Origin: Planctomycetota bacterium
GTDB lineage: Bacteria; Planctomycetota; Phycisphaerae; Phycisphaerales; SM1A02
Assembly (NCBI GenBank): GCA_027295435.1
Contig: JAPUKX010000184.1
Span: 1-14,167, forward strand
DNA: 14,167 nucleotides
Direction: 5' to 3'
Shown here: positions 1-6,853 of the stretch, one piece after another
How positions within the stretch are numbered: position 1 is the stretch's first letter
Layout of the letters: every line of letters starts with the position of its first letter
The notes under the pieces: generated by a model
Seen by the model: only the letters and a program-made list of their open reading frames with translations
Told to the model about the DNA's origin: nothing
Database searches by the model: none
Position numbers and translations under genes: made by a program

Positions 1-2
1 GC

Positions 3-1271
3 TTCCAGAAGGACGAGCAGGTCACTGAGCATACAGACACGGCGACTGTGTCCGGAAAGACCGTGTATCGCTATGTCCGGGTGCTGCGCGAATCACAGCT
101 GCGGGCCTTGGGCATTCAGTTCTCAAGCGAGCCTTCTGATCCGGCCGGGGACGACCCGATCCGTGCCGTGCTGGTCATCGGCCGCACCAGCGAGTTTGCA
201 GAAGGCCAGTTGCTTCTCAACGACATCTATACCATCGCTGCGTGGATCGTCGCGGGGCTCCTGGCCGTGCTGGTGTTCTATCTGATCCTGACCAAGCTGA
301 TTCTCTCGCCGGTGCGCAGGCTCCGCGAAACGACCGAGAAGGTCCAAGACGGGGATCTCACCATTCGTTCGCAGATCCGAACCGGCGATGAGTTCGAACA
401 ACTGGCCGAGGGCTTCAACACCATGCTCGATCGCGTCGAGCAGAGCCAGGCTCAGCTTCGATCGATGAACGAAAGTCTTGACTTGAAGGTCTCGGAACTC
501 TCCCAAGCGAACATCGGGCTGTATGAATCCAACCGGCTCAAGAGCGAGTTCCTGGCGAATGTCAGCCATGAGCTGAGAACGCCGTTGAACTCCATCCTCG
601 GCTTTGCCGACGTGCTGGACGAGCTGGCGCGGGGCGATCGCCATGCCGACCCCAAGCGACTTCGATATGTCCAGAACATCCTTACCAGCGGGCGATCTCT
701 GCTGGAGATGATCAATGAACTGCTCGAAATGGCGAAGATCGAAGCCGGGCGGATGGTGGTCAACATCGAGCCGACCAGTATCAGTGACCTGATCGAGGGG
801 TTGGTGGCGATCATGAAACCTCAGGCGGAGGCCAAGCAGATCGCGTTGGAGACTCAGGTCGGACGGAATCTGCCGATGATCGAAACGGACCCGGGCAAGC
901 TGCAGCAGATTCTGTACAACTTCCTTTCCAACGCGTTGAAGTACACTTCGGCGGGCGGGACGGTGACCATCTCCGCCAATCGCCTCACCCGCCAGGACAA
1001 GAGTCCCGGGGTTCGACTGGCCGTCACGGATACCGGGCCGGGCATTCCCTACGATTTGCAGGACGCGATCTTCGAGAAGTTTCGCCAGCTCGACGCCGGC
1101 CATACCCGTGAACATGCGGGCACCGGCCTGGGGCTGGCGATCTGCCGTGAGCTGGCGGACCTTCTCGGCGCCGGTGTCTCGCTGGTCTCCGAGCCCGGTC
1201 GCGGGGCGACGTTCTTCGTCGAGTTGCCCTTGACCCATCAGCCCCAAGAGCCGCAACCGTTGATGGCATAG
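3..1271 (+). CDS. Membrane sensor histidine kinase, 5' end outside window
   Basis: This is the C-terminal part of a sensor kinase that autophosphorylates a histidine and passes the phosphate to an unseen response regulator. The frame is open from base 3, so the gene begins upstream and the GTG at 48 is probably internal. Visible in order: the end of an extracytoplasmic sensor region (to about base 225); one membrane helix (about 228-310); a HAMP linker beginning SPVRRLRETTEKV (about 309-440); a short coiled coil; HisKA with FLANVSHELRTPLNS, its phospho-acceptor His at bases 567-569; then HATPase_c with N box (QQILYNFLSNALKYT), G1 (DTGPGIP), F box (IFEKF) and G2 (GTGLGLAI). No receiver domain follows, so it is a classical rather than hybrid kinase. 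Family and domain order are secure; the stimulus is unknown. Similar planctomycete kinases, as I recall them, carry a DUF3365-type sensor with a CxxCH heme motif. No such motif is visible here, but most of the sensor is missing. Confidence 0.93.
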   Translation, partial: FQKDEQVTEHTDTATVSGKTVYRYVRVLRESQLRALGIQFSSEPSDPAGDDPIRAVLVIGRTSEFAEGQLLLNDIYTIAAWIVAGLLAVLVFYLILTKLILSPVRRLRETTEKVQDGDLTIRSQIRTGDEFEQLAEGFNTMLDRVEQSQAQLRSMNESLDLKVSELSQANIGLYESNRLKSEFLANVSHELRTPLNSILGFADVLDELARGDRHADPKRLRYVQNILTSGRSLLEMINELLEMAKIEAGRMVVNIEPTSISDLIEGLVAIMKPQAEAKQIALETQVGRNLPMIETDPGKLQQILYNFLSNALKYTSAGGTVTISANRLTRQDKSPGVRLAVTDTGPGIPYDLQDAIFEKFRQLDAGHTREHAGTGLGLAICRELADLLGAGVSLVSEPGRGATFFVELPLTHQPQEPQPLMA

Positions 1272-1293
1272 AAGGCCTGAGGCTTGGGTTTCG

Positions 1294-1314
1294 CTGGCGG
1301 GCTCGACCCGCCGG
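1294..1314. terminator. GC-rich stem-loop between convergent genes
   Basis: GGCGGG (1296-1301) pairs with CCCGCC (1307-1312) around the loop CTCGA. A U-G and a C-G pair extend the stem to 8 bp (1294/1314). It lies 23 bp after the kinase stop and 16 bp from the stop of the minus-strand gene ending at 1330, where a shared bidirectional terminator would be expected. There is no T-run on either side, so it is not a canonical intrinsic terminator. The role is inferred from position. Confidence 0.35.
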
Positions 1315-1329
1315 CTCCGGGCCTGCGTG

Positions 1330-1632
1330 CTATCGCTGAATCAGCTTCGGGATCTCCTGATCTGCGTCCGCAAACTGCCGGCGGGCGATCGAGGCGTCGA
1401 AGCGTTTGGGCAGCGCCTGTGTCTTGAGGCGCGAAAGGAGGAACGTCACCACCGCCTCGACGACGCGCTGCGGAGGGTCGCTCCCGTCAACCGACCAGTG
1501 GTTGTAATCGGACCACGACAGCTCAATGGTGAGGCGTCGTCGCCGGGCGGCGCGGTCTCCGGCCGTTTGAACCTCAAACGACCAGCCGTTGGCGATTTCC
1601 CGCTCCGAGATGATCTCGACGAAGGCGGCCAC
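1330..1632 (-). CDS. Small conserved hypothetical protein (planctomycete-type, 100 aa)
   Basis: This is a soluble protein of about 100 residues without signal peptide, membrane segment or known catalytic motif. It begins with a basic, beta-rich half containing LTIELSWSDYNHWS. An amphipathic helix follows (PQRVVEAVVTFLLSRL), then a C-terminal motif RFDASIARRQFADADQEIPK. I recall this arrangement (an acidic-aromatic 'LSWxDYxxWS' followed by 'RFDAS') from small uncharacterised planctomycete proteins, so I treat it as a conserved family without assigned function. The start is GTG at 1632. The only in-frame codons upstream before a stop (TGA at 1654-1656) offer no better initiator, and no strong SD is visible. 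It is convergent with the kinase and divergent from the permease gene, so it is probably monocistronic. Confidence 0.72.
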   Translation of the reverse strand: MAAFVEIISEREIANGWSFEVQTAGDRAARRRRLTIELSWSDYNHWSVDGSDPPQRVVEAVVTFLLSRLKTQALPKRFDASIARRQFADADQEIPKLIQR

Positions 1633-1742
1633 GATGCTCTTATCGGCATAGGATCAAGCCCGACCTGCGTCCGGCGTCACGTCGCAGCCGCACTGACATC
1701 CCTTACGGGTGATACTCCGGTGACTTGGGACTGCTTGCGCGT

Positions 1743-3074
1743 ATGAGCTTCCTGCTTGAGACCATTCGATTGGGGTTGAAGAACCTGCGGCTGCACCTGT
1801 TGCGATCGGTGCTGACCTCGCTGGGAATTATTCTGGGAGTCGGGGCGGTGATCGTCATGGTGTCGATCGGCGAGGGGAACAAGCAGGCTGCCCTGCGCGA
1901 CATCGACGCCCTGGGGGCCACCAACATTATTGTGCGGTCATCGCGCCCGCCGGAGGCCGCGTCGATGGGTTCGCAGGAGCGGTCGTTTGTCGCCCGGTAT
2001 GGGATCACTCGCCTGGACTTGCGCCGGCTTGAGTTCAATATGACCGATGCAGCGCACGTGGTGCCGCTCAAGTCCGTGGGCGGAGAAATCTCCTACCGTT
2101 CACAGCGTCTGGCCAGCCAGGTTTACGGGATCACACCCGAATTGCTCAAGGCCGCCAATCTGGGCATCGATCCCCGCGGGCGGTACATCAGCAGGGAGGA
2201 TCTCATCAAGCGGGCGCCCGTGGCGGTGATCGGGTCGGAGATCGCCCAGAAGTTCTTCCGGCTGCGCGATCCGTTGGGGGCGACCATTCGCATCGATCAG
2301 CAGGTCTTTCGCGTTGTCGGTGTGCTCAGACCGATCGGTCTGGCGGGCGGGGCGGGCTCAGCCTTGGTTGGCCGGGACTGGAACAAGGACGTGCACATCC
2401 CGCTGACTACCGCCCAAAGCCAGTTCGGCGACCTCGTCGTGCGCCGGCAGACCGGCTCGATCTCCGGCGAGGAGGTCCAGTTGTCTGAGATTTATCTCAC
2501 CGCCGGCTCCACCGACACCGTTCTCAACACCGCCGATCGCGTCCGGCGCCTGCTGGAGATCGCCCATCCGGAATTCAACGACGTCCAAGTGATTGTGCCG
2601 TGGGAGCTGCTGGAGCAACTCAAGAAAACGCAGTTGGTCTGGAACATCGTGCTCATTTCCATTGCCGCGATCAGCCTTCTCGTTGGAGGCATCGGGATCA
2701 TGAACATCATGCTGGCCTCGGTCACCGAGCGTACCCGAGAGATCGGCATCCGCCGGGCGCTGGGCGCCACACGAAGGCACATCGTCGCTCAGTTCCTCGT
2801 GGAGACGGGCTCGTTGACCGCGGTGGGGGGGGTGCTTGGCGTCGTGTTGGGCGTGGGCATCTCGATTGGTGTCGGACGGGCGCTGCCCTGGCTGCTGGGT
2901 CTGCCTCTCCTACGCAGCTACTTTGAGACGACGGTGACCGTGGAGACGCAGGTGACCGGCTGGTCGATCATCGTGTCGTTCCTGGTAGCCACGATCGTGG
3001 GACTGATCTTTGGCATCTATCCGGCGGTGGTCGCCAGCCGCCAGGACCCGATCGTCGCCCTGCGCCACGACTGA
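1743..3074 (+). CDS. MacB/FtsX-type ABC transporter permease
   Basis: This is an inner-membrane permease of the MacB/LolC/FtsX (type VII ABC) class, which couples cytoplasmic ATP hydrolysis to mechanical work on periplasmic substrates such as lipoproteins, peptides or antibiotics. From ATG 1743 it is 443 residues. It has an N-terminal cytosolic helix and first membrane helix (RSVLTSLGIILGVGAVIVMV, followed by SIGEG as in MacB), then a large MacB_PCD-like periplasmic domain (about residues 45-300). Three C-terminal helices form the FtsX domain, including GGIGIMNIMLASVTERTREI and the coupling motif EIGIRRALGATRRHI; it ends PIVALRHD, typical of the family. A TTG at 1725 would add six residues; ATG gives the usual MacB N-terminus. 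No ATP-binding subunit lies in the window, although MacB-type systems normally encode one next to the permease. The last 58 bp overlap the convergent glycosyltransferase gene. Substrate unknown. Confidence 0.93.
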   Translation: MSFLLETIRLGLKNLRLHLLRSVLTSLGIILGVGAVIVMVSIGEGNKQAALRDIDALGATNIIVRSSRPPEAASMGSQERSFVARYGITRLDLRRLEFNMTDAAHVVPLKSVGGEISYRSQRLASQVYGITPELLKAANLGIDPRGRYISREDLIKRAPVAVIGSEIAQKFFRLRDPLGATIRIDQQVFRVVGVLRPIGLAGGAGSALVGRDWNKDVHIPLTTAQSQFGDLVVRRQTGSISGEEVQLSEIYLTAGSTDTVLNTADRVRRLLEIAHPEFNDVQVIVPWELLEQLKKTQLVWNIVLISIAAISLLVGGIGIMNIMLASVTERTREIGIRRALGATRRHIVAQFLVETGSLTAVGGVLGVVLGVGISIGVGRALPWLLGLPLLRSYFETTVTVETQVTGWSIIVSFLVATIVGLIFGIYPAVVASRQDPIVALRHD

Positions 3075-4621
3075 TCCGCCACACCGCCCCTTGCGGATTT
3101 GCGCGTCGCGCCGCTTGCGGCTTCGCCCGGCTCCTGTCTGCGGTACAACAACACATCACCATTTCCCCAATCCACCCAACCCTCGAAGCGCTTTACCAAC
3201 GCGTATCCGCCTTGTTCTAACATCTCAACTCGCTCTTGGCTGACATGTTTGGGGTAATACAAAACGATCCATTCGGGTTTGATGTCTCGCAGCTTCTCGA
3301 AGAGATTCGCCCCGTGATGCAGACTGTATTGCGGCCGCAGATCACCCAGGTATAGATCCATGACCCGATGCGCTAACCCGATCACGAGCACCGCTTCATC
3401 CTCGGCGCGATTGCTCCGCACGTAGTTGGCCGCATCCCGCAGCGGCTGTTTGGCCGGGCGGACGATCAGGTCCGCTGCGGAGAATCCAATCACCATCGCG
3501 AGAGCCGTCAGTCCAGCCACACGCTTCCATCGCCATAGCGCGTCCACGCCCACTGCCGTCAGCAGCACTGTTCCCGGCAGGGCGAACAGCGTAAACCGCG
3601 CATACATCCATGAGCCTGCCACGACGATCGTCACCAGGAAGATCGGCAGTCCGAGTAACGCCGCCGCCGCCGTTTCGCGGGGGATTGTTTGCGTGTTCCG
3701 CAGGAGCACGACCAGGCCGATGATCGCCGCGAGCAGACCCGGCCAAGCGGCCCACGCGTACCACGACCCACCCAGTTGCCACAGCGCGTGCAACCCCTCG
3801 GTTGCAAACACAGATGGCTCATCGCCGTGCCCTGCATGGTACATACCGATGTGGCTGAGCATATTCGGCAGTGCAGGCGCATACAGTGCGATCGAGGCCG
3901 CCGCCGCCAAACCGATCGCCACGCCGCCGCTGAATGCTTGGCGTCGTTCGCCGTGCCGTGCGGCTCGCCAAATCAACCACGCCAGGTGGCCGATGGGTAC
4001 GAACGCCGTCACGAAGTGCGCCCAGATGCCGACGGCGCACAATGCCGCGTATAGACCCCATTGCCACGGGCGCTGTCCGGCCCTGGCGGCGAAGAACATC
4101 GAGGTGGCCAGGGCTGAGAAGCAGATCATCATGCTGTAGCCGCGGGCCTCCACACCCTCCAACACCGCCACCGGCAGCACCGCCATGAGCACGGCTGCGA
4201 TCAATGCCGTCCGCTGCCGGGCTCGGCCTCCCATGGACCGGACCAGGGCGTAGGTCCCCACAACGGCGCCCAGCGAGAAAAGCAAGGCCGGCAGGCGCAA
4301 GGCAAGCTCGAACCCAAGCGCTTGCTCAAACAGTTTGGCCGAGCAGAAGCTCGACAAGGTGTGGGCGATGTGATTCGAGGGCTCGGAGAACTGGCTGATG
4401 ATCCACGCCGGACCATGTTGGCCGAACGAGAACCACGCCGCAATCTCGTCATACCACAAGCTCTCGTTGAGACGCGTTGCCCGGATCAGCAACGCCGCCA
4501 CGACCACCGCCGCAACGCCCCACAGCTCACGGGAACTCATCCTCTCCCGCGGTATCGCTATGACCTTTCCACTCACCTCACATAGCTCCGCCATGGTCTC
4601 CGCTTCGACCGGTGGTGTCAT
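3017..4621 (-). CDS. GT-C membrane glycosyltransferase (family 39/ArnT-like)
   Basis: This is a polytopic transferase predicted to move a sugar from a polyprenyl-phosphate donor to a lipid, glycan or protein acceptor on the outer face of the cytoplasmic membrane. It is 534 residues if begun at ATG 4621. The first membrane helix (about residues 32-50) is followed by LNESLWYDEIAAW, with the Asp-Glu pair (58-59) typical of the GT-C first periplasmic loop. The next loop has EPSNHIAHTL. Some ten further hydrophobic segments run to about residue 385. A soluble C-terminal domain follows (from about 390, LRDAANYVR... to DVLLYRRQ). The last ~40 residues are Arg/Ala-rich, low in hydrophobics, and overlap the permease gene; they may be a poorly conserved tail. 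ATGs at codons 10 (after GGAG) and 28 are alternative starts; none has an ideal SD. It lies 66 bp downstream of a lipoprotein gene on the same strand and may be cotranscribed. Acceptor and donor are unknown. Confidence 0.85.
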   Translation of the reverse strand: MTPPVEAETMAELCEVSGKVIAIPRERMSSRELWGVAAVVVAALLIRATRLNESLWYDEIAAWFSFGQHGPAWIISQFSEPSNHIAHTLSSFCSAKLFEQALGFELALRLPALLFSLGAVVGTYALVRSMGGRARQRTALIAAVLMAVLPVAVLEGVEARGYSMMICFSALATSMFFAARAGQRPWQWGLYAALCAVGIWAHFVTAFVPIGHLAWLIWRAARHGERRQAFSGGVAIGLAAAASIALYAPALPNMLSHIGMYHAGHGDEPSVFATEGLHALWQLGGSWYAWAAWPGLLAAIIGLVVLLRNTQTIPRETAAAALLGLPIFLVTIVVAGSWMYARFTLFALPGTVLLTAVGVDALWRWKRVAGLTALAMVIGFSAADLIVRPAKQPLRDAANYVRSNRAEDEAVLVIGLAHRVMDLYLGDLRPQYSLHHGANLFEKLRDIKPEWIVLYYPKHVSQERVEMLEQGGYALVKRFEGWVDWGNGDVLLYRRQEPGEAASGATRKSARGGVADQSWRRATIGSWRLATTAG

Positions 4622-4627
4622 CGCCCG

Positions 4628-4680
4628 GCACGGATGTCATCGGTCCACCGACTGCCCAGCGCCACATGGCGCCTCCGTGC
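4628..4680 (-). other. Three-stem inverted-repeat element between lipoprotein and glycosyltransferase genes
   Basis: The outer arms GCACGGA (4628-4634) and TCCGTGC (4674-4680) are perfectly complementary. They enclose two further hairpins: TCGG/CCGA with loop TCCA (4640-4651) and GCGCC/GGCGC with loop ACAT (4659-4672). On the minus strand this would be a compact three-way junction ending 7 nt before the glycosyltransferase ATG at 4621. It could be a transcript-processing or attenuating structure in the intercistronic RNA, or a dispersed repeat. There is no T-run, so it is not an intrinsic terminator. The pairing is seen; the function is not. Confidence 0.4.
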
Positions 4681-4687
4681 TCGCGGC

Positions 4688-5104
4688 TCAGCGGGCCCAT
4701 TTGACTTCGAGGCGATAGCTGGCGGCGTCGGTGCTGAGCGCCTTGGCTTTGAGACGGACAATCTGCTTGGGGCGCAGAGCAGCCATCGTCCAGCCCATCA
4801 CCGGTGCCAGCTCCATCTCGTCGGCGTCGTAAAACAGAATCCGGTAGTCGATGAGGTATTGGCGATCGGTCAGGTTGCGCACGGGCACCTGCACCTGCAT
4901 CGGCCGTTTGCCGTCATCAATGATGATGGCGGGGTGGAAGCCGAGCCACGGTTGAAGCTCAGGCGAGAGCAGGCTGATCTGGGGATCATTGAACGGCGGC
5001 AAATAGGGATCGCCCAGGCCGGCTACTGGGCCAATGTCGGGCGCTTCACATCCGAGCACGAACAGGACCCCGAGCACGTTTGCAATTAGACCTGGTCGCA
5101 TCAT
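4688..5104 (-). CDS. YcfL-like (DUF1425) lipoprotein
   Basis: This is a 138-residue predicted lipoprotein. The N-terminus is a short lipoprotein signal peptide (MMRPGLIANVLGVLFVLGC) with lipobox V-L-G-C and lipidated Cys at residue 19; the following Glu-Ala does not resemble the Asp inner-membrane retention signal of E. coli. The mature part resembles the YcfL/DUF1425 fold: VQVPVRNLTDRQYLIDYRI, then FYDADEMELAPVMGW, then LRPKQIVRLKAKA. This is the pattern of a beta-sandwich in which a protein compares 'nominal' and 'tied-up' conformations. In E. coli ycfL adjoins lpoB, an activator of peptidoglycan synthase PBP1b; the function of YcfL itself is not settled. Its ATG overlaps the TGA of the upstream gene in an ATGA (5101-5104), indicating translational coupling. 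A second ATG follows immediately and cannot be excluded as the start. Confidence 0.8.
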   Translation of the reverse strand: MMRPGLIANVLGVLFVLGCEAPDIGPVAGLGDPYLPPFNDPQISLLSPELQPWLGFHPAIIIDDGKRPMQVQVPVRNLTDRQYLIDYRILFYDADEMELAPVMGWTMAALRPKQIVRLKAKALSTDAASYRLEVKWAR

Positions 5105-5562
5105 CGTCCTGGCTCCTTCGGCGTTCCATGTTCGGGGACGGCGAACTGCCTGGCCAGATCACGCACGCGCCGGAATGAGGGTTGATAGGCTGGATGTCGA
5201 GAGAACATCAGCCTCTTGTACCCCATCGAGAACCGCTGCGGGGTAAACAGGGCCCAGCCGCCTTCCAGGATGTGGCGGGAGGATAGCTCCTGTAGTCCGG
5301 TCGGGCCCGAGCCGAGGCGAATGTCTTCTTTAACGTACAACGCTCGCAGCTCGCCGACCGTGAAGTCGATCAGATAGTCGTTTGCCTGATAGGCGGTCAG
5401 GATCCGGCGATTGGGCGCCGAGACATCGTGGCCGCCAAGTATCCAGGGGAAGTCGCCTCGGCGAACTCCGGTGAAGTCATTGCCGTAGACCGGCTTGGGG
5501 GCTCGCAGCCACCGCGGATCCCTGGCTGTGTGCAGGTCGGTGAATGCAGCATATTGAAACAT
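5101..5562 (-). CDS. Unrecognised 153-aa protein coupled to YcfL-like lipoprotein
   Basis: I do not recognise this family. From ATG 5562 the product is 153 residues, soluble, with no signal peptide or membrane segment. It is rich in Arg and aromatics, with the central stretches GVRRGDFPWILGGHDVSAPN, AYQANDYLIDFTVGELRALYV and EGGWALFTPQRFSMGYKRLM. The frame is open far upstream (to 5973), but that extension runs antisense to the terminator at 5609-5639 and lies inside the upstream gene in another frame, so ATG 5562 is the first plausible start; no clear SD precedes it. The stop overlaps the lipoprotein start (ATGA), so the two are almost certainly one translation unit and probably act in the same process, perhaps at the envelope. 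Reality of the gene rests on the coupling and on protein-like composition. Confidence 0.6.
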   Translation of the reverse strand: MFQYAAFTDLHTARDPRWLRAPKPVYGNDFTGVRRGDFPWILGGHDVSAPNRRILTAYQANDYLIDFTVGELRALYVKEDIRLGSGPTGLQELSSRHILEGGWALFTPQRFSMGYKRLMFSRHPAYQPSFRRVRDLARQFAVPEHGTPKEPGR

Positions 5563-5608
5563 CGGCTCAGCATCCCTGCCGACGCGGGGAAGGAATGCAC
5601 GATGGTGC

Positions 5609-5639
5609 AAAAAAAGAAGCGACCGGCGAGGGTCGCTTC
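5609..5639 (-). terminator. Intrinsic terminator of the STN-like gene
   Basis: Read on the minus strand, GAAGCGACC (5639-5631), a 6-nt loop (CTCGCC) and GGTCGCTTC (5624-5616) form a perfect 9-bp stem. It is followed directly by seven T (5615-5609). It begins 38 bp after the stop of the gene ending at 5678. It implies that the downstream coupled pair (5562 onward) needs its own promoter or depends on read-through. Confidence 0.93.
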
Positions 5640-5677
5640 GTGAACCGTGCGTTGGGTGGGGCGCTTCGTGCGAGAGA

Positions 5678-6733
5678 TCAATCCGGATCGCCGGAGTCGC
5701 CCGGTGGGTTGCTGGAGGCACCGACACCACCGCCCGACCCGCCGACGGCGCCGGTCGTTTCGATCGAGCGGATGCCCGTGATCTCAACGTTGGAAAGCCC
5801 GCCCGAAAAGGTGAGGTAGCGTCGTTCGCCAGCCGCCGGTGCTCTGCCGATGGGTCGAACGGCGAAGGGATAGCCGCCGATCTGCCGGTGAATGTAGTCT
5901 GGGGCACGGACAATGAGGGTGCCCACGTAGTAGCGCATGGACGCTGAGTCGCCGCCGTTGAAAACCCAGCCATCGGGCTCGATAGCTTCCCTTATGATGT
6001 CCATGACCTGCTGAGCACGTTCGAGTTCACTGAGTCGATCGGGCTCATCGCCGGGGTCGCCAAAGGGGGCCCCACCACCACCGCCACCTCCACGGCCGCC
6101 ACCCCCGCCGCCTCCACCACCGTACCCTCCTCCTCCGCCCCCGCCGAAGCCCCCGCCCCCGCTGCCCCCGCCGCCGCCACCGCCCCTGCCACCCTGGTTC
6201 AGCGCGCTACTCAGGTTGAGGCTCGGGGCGTTGGCGAAGTAAGGGGGCTCGAACAGCAGGTCGCGAATGGGGTAGTATTTGATCCGTCGTGCCCCGGGCA
6301 GGCTCAGCCGCTCCTTCGTGCCCACCTCGACGAAGCCGTTGCGCAGCTGCCACGTGCACTCTTCGAACTCCTGGCACTGATCGAGCACCAGCTCCAGCAC
6401 AGTCAACGCCGGCTGATCCGTGGCGTCGATGCTGATTGGTGTTTCTGGATCGATGCCGAAGCCGATCTTGTCGTCGTTGTATCGGCCAATGATCTTGATG
6501 CCGAGTACCGTCTGGAGGTAGCTGATCGCCTCTCGGGCCGGTGTTTCCTCAAACTGCACCGTGATATCGGTGTAGAGCAGCACGCTGAGCATGTGGGCCT
6601 TGCCGGTGCTGCGAGCCTGGGTCTGGGCCCGTTGCTGCATCACATGGTTGATTCGATCGGAAAGACTCTGGCCGAACGCTGAGGAGCTGACGAGCACACA
6701 AGCGCCGACAAGGACAATGGCCGTAGGTTTCAT
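5678..6733 (-). CDS. Exported STN/secretin-N-like protein with poly-glycine insert
   Basis: This is a 351-residue exported protein. ATG 6733 is chosen because GGAG lies 9 nt upstream and a clear signal peptide starts there (MKPTAIVLVGACVLVSSSAF, cleavage about residue 21-23). Longer in-frame starts would bury it. Residues about 45-105 (LYTDITVQFEETPAREAISY, then LQTVLGIKI, then TPISIDATDQPALTVLELVL) resemble the STN module found at the N-terminus of secretins and TonB-dependent regulators. A linker (RRIKYYPIRDLLFEPPYF) leads to residues 181-221, which are nearly all Gly with scattered Ser/Phe/Tyr/Arg. A second conserved block follows (MDIIREAIEPDGWVFNGGD, then MRYYVGTLIVRAPDYIHRQI). There is no secretin pore domain, so it is not a complete secretin. 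I recall similar proteins from planctomycetes; function unknown. Its own terminator follows at 5609-5639. Confidence 0.82.
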   Translation of the reverse strand: MKPTAIVLVGACVLVSSSAFGQSLSDRINHVMQQRAQTQARSTGKAHMLSVLLYTDITVQFEETPAREAISYLQTVLGIKIIGRYNDDKIGFGIDPETPISIDATDQPALTVLELVLDQCQEFEECTWQLRNGFVEVGTKERLSLPGARRIKYYPIRDLLFEPPYFANAPSLNLSSALNQGGRGGGGGGGSGGGGFGGGGGGGYGGGGGGGGGRGGGGGGGAPFGDPGDEPDRLSELERAQQVMDIIREAIEPDGWVFNGGDSASMRYYVGTLIVRAPDYIHRQIGGYPFAVRPIGRAPAAGERRYLTFSGGLSNVEITGIRSIETTGAVGGSGGGVGASSNPPGDSGDPD

Positions 6734-6803
6734 GGCGATGATCTCCGCATTGGGTGACCGGCGGCTGGGCGAGTACCTGCCGGTCAAACCGGGATTGACC
6801 AAT

Positions 6804-6809
6804 AGTATA
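6804..6809 (-). promoter_or_regulatory. Possible -10 element upstream of the STN-like gene
   Basis: The minus strand reads TATACT here, 71 bp upstream of the ATG at 6733. No good -35 hexamer sits 16-18 bp upstream, so this is a weak candidate in an AT-richer patch of the 120-bp gap. Confidence 0.25.
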
Positions 6810-6853
6810 TTCGCTGGAGGCAAGAACCTATAGCATTTTTCGCCAGGATCTTG

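Noticed and set aside
123..1256. 377-aa minus-strand ORF opposite the histidine kinase
   Set aside because: Antisense shadow of a well-supported kinase in GC-rich DNA; no recognisable domain.
5563..5973. N-terminal extension of the 153-aa protein up to 5973
   Set aside because: It would cross the intrinsic terminator and the 3' end of the STN-like gene in another frame; composition is Arg/Pro/Ser noise.
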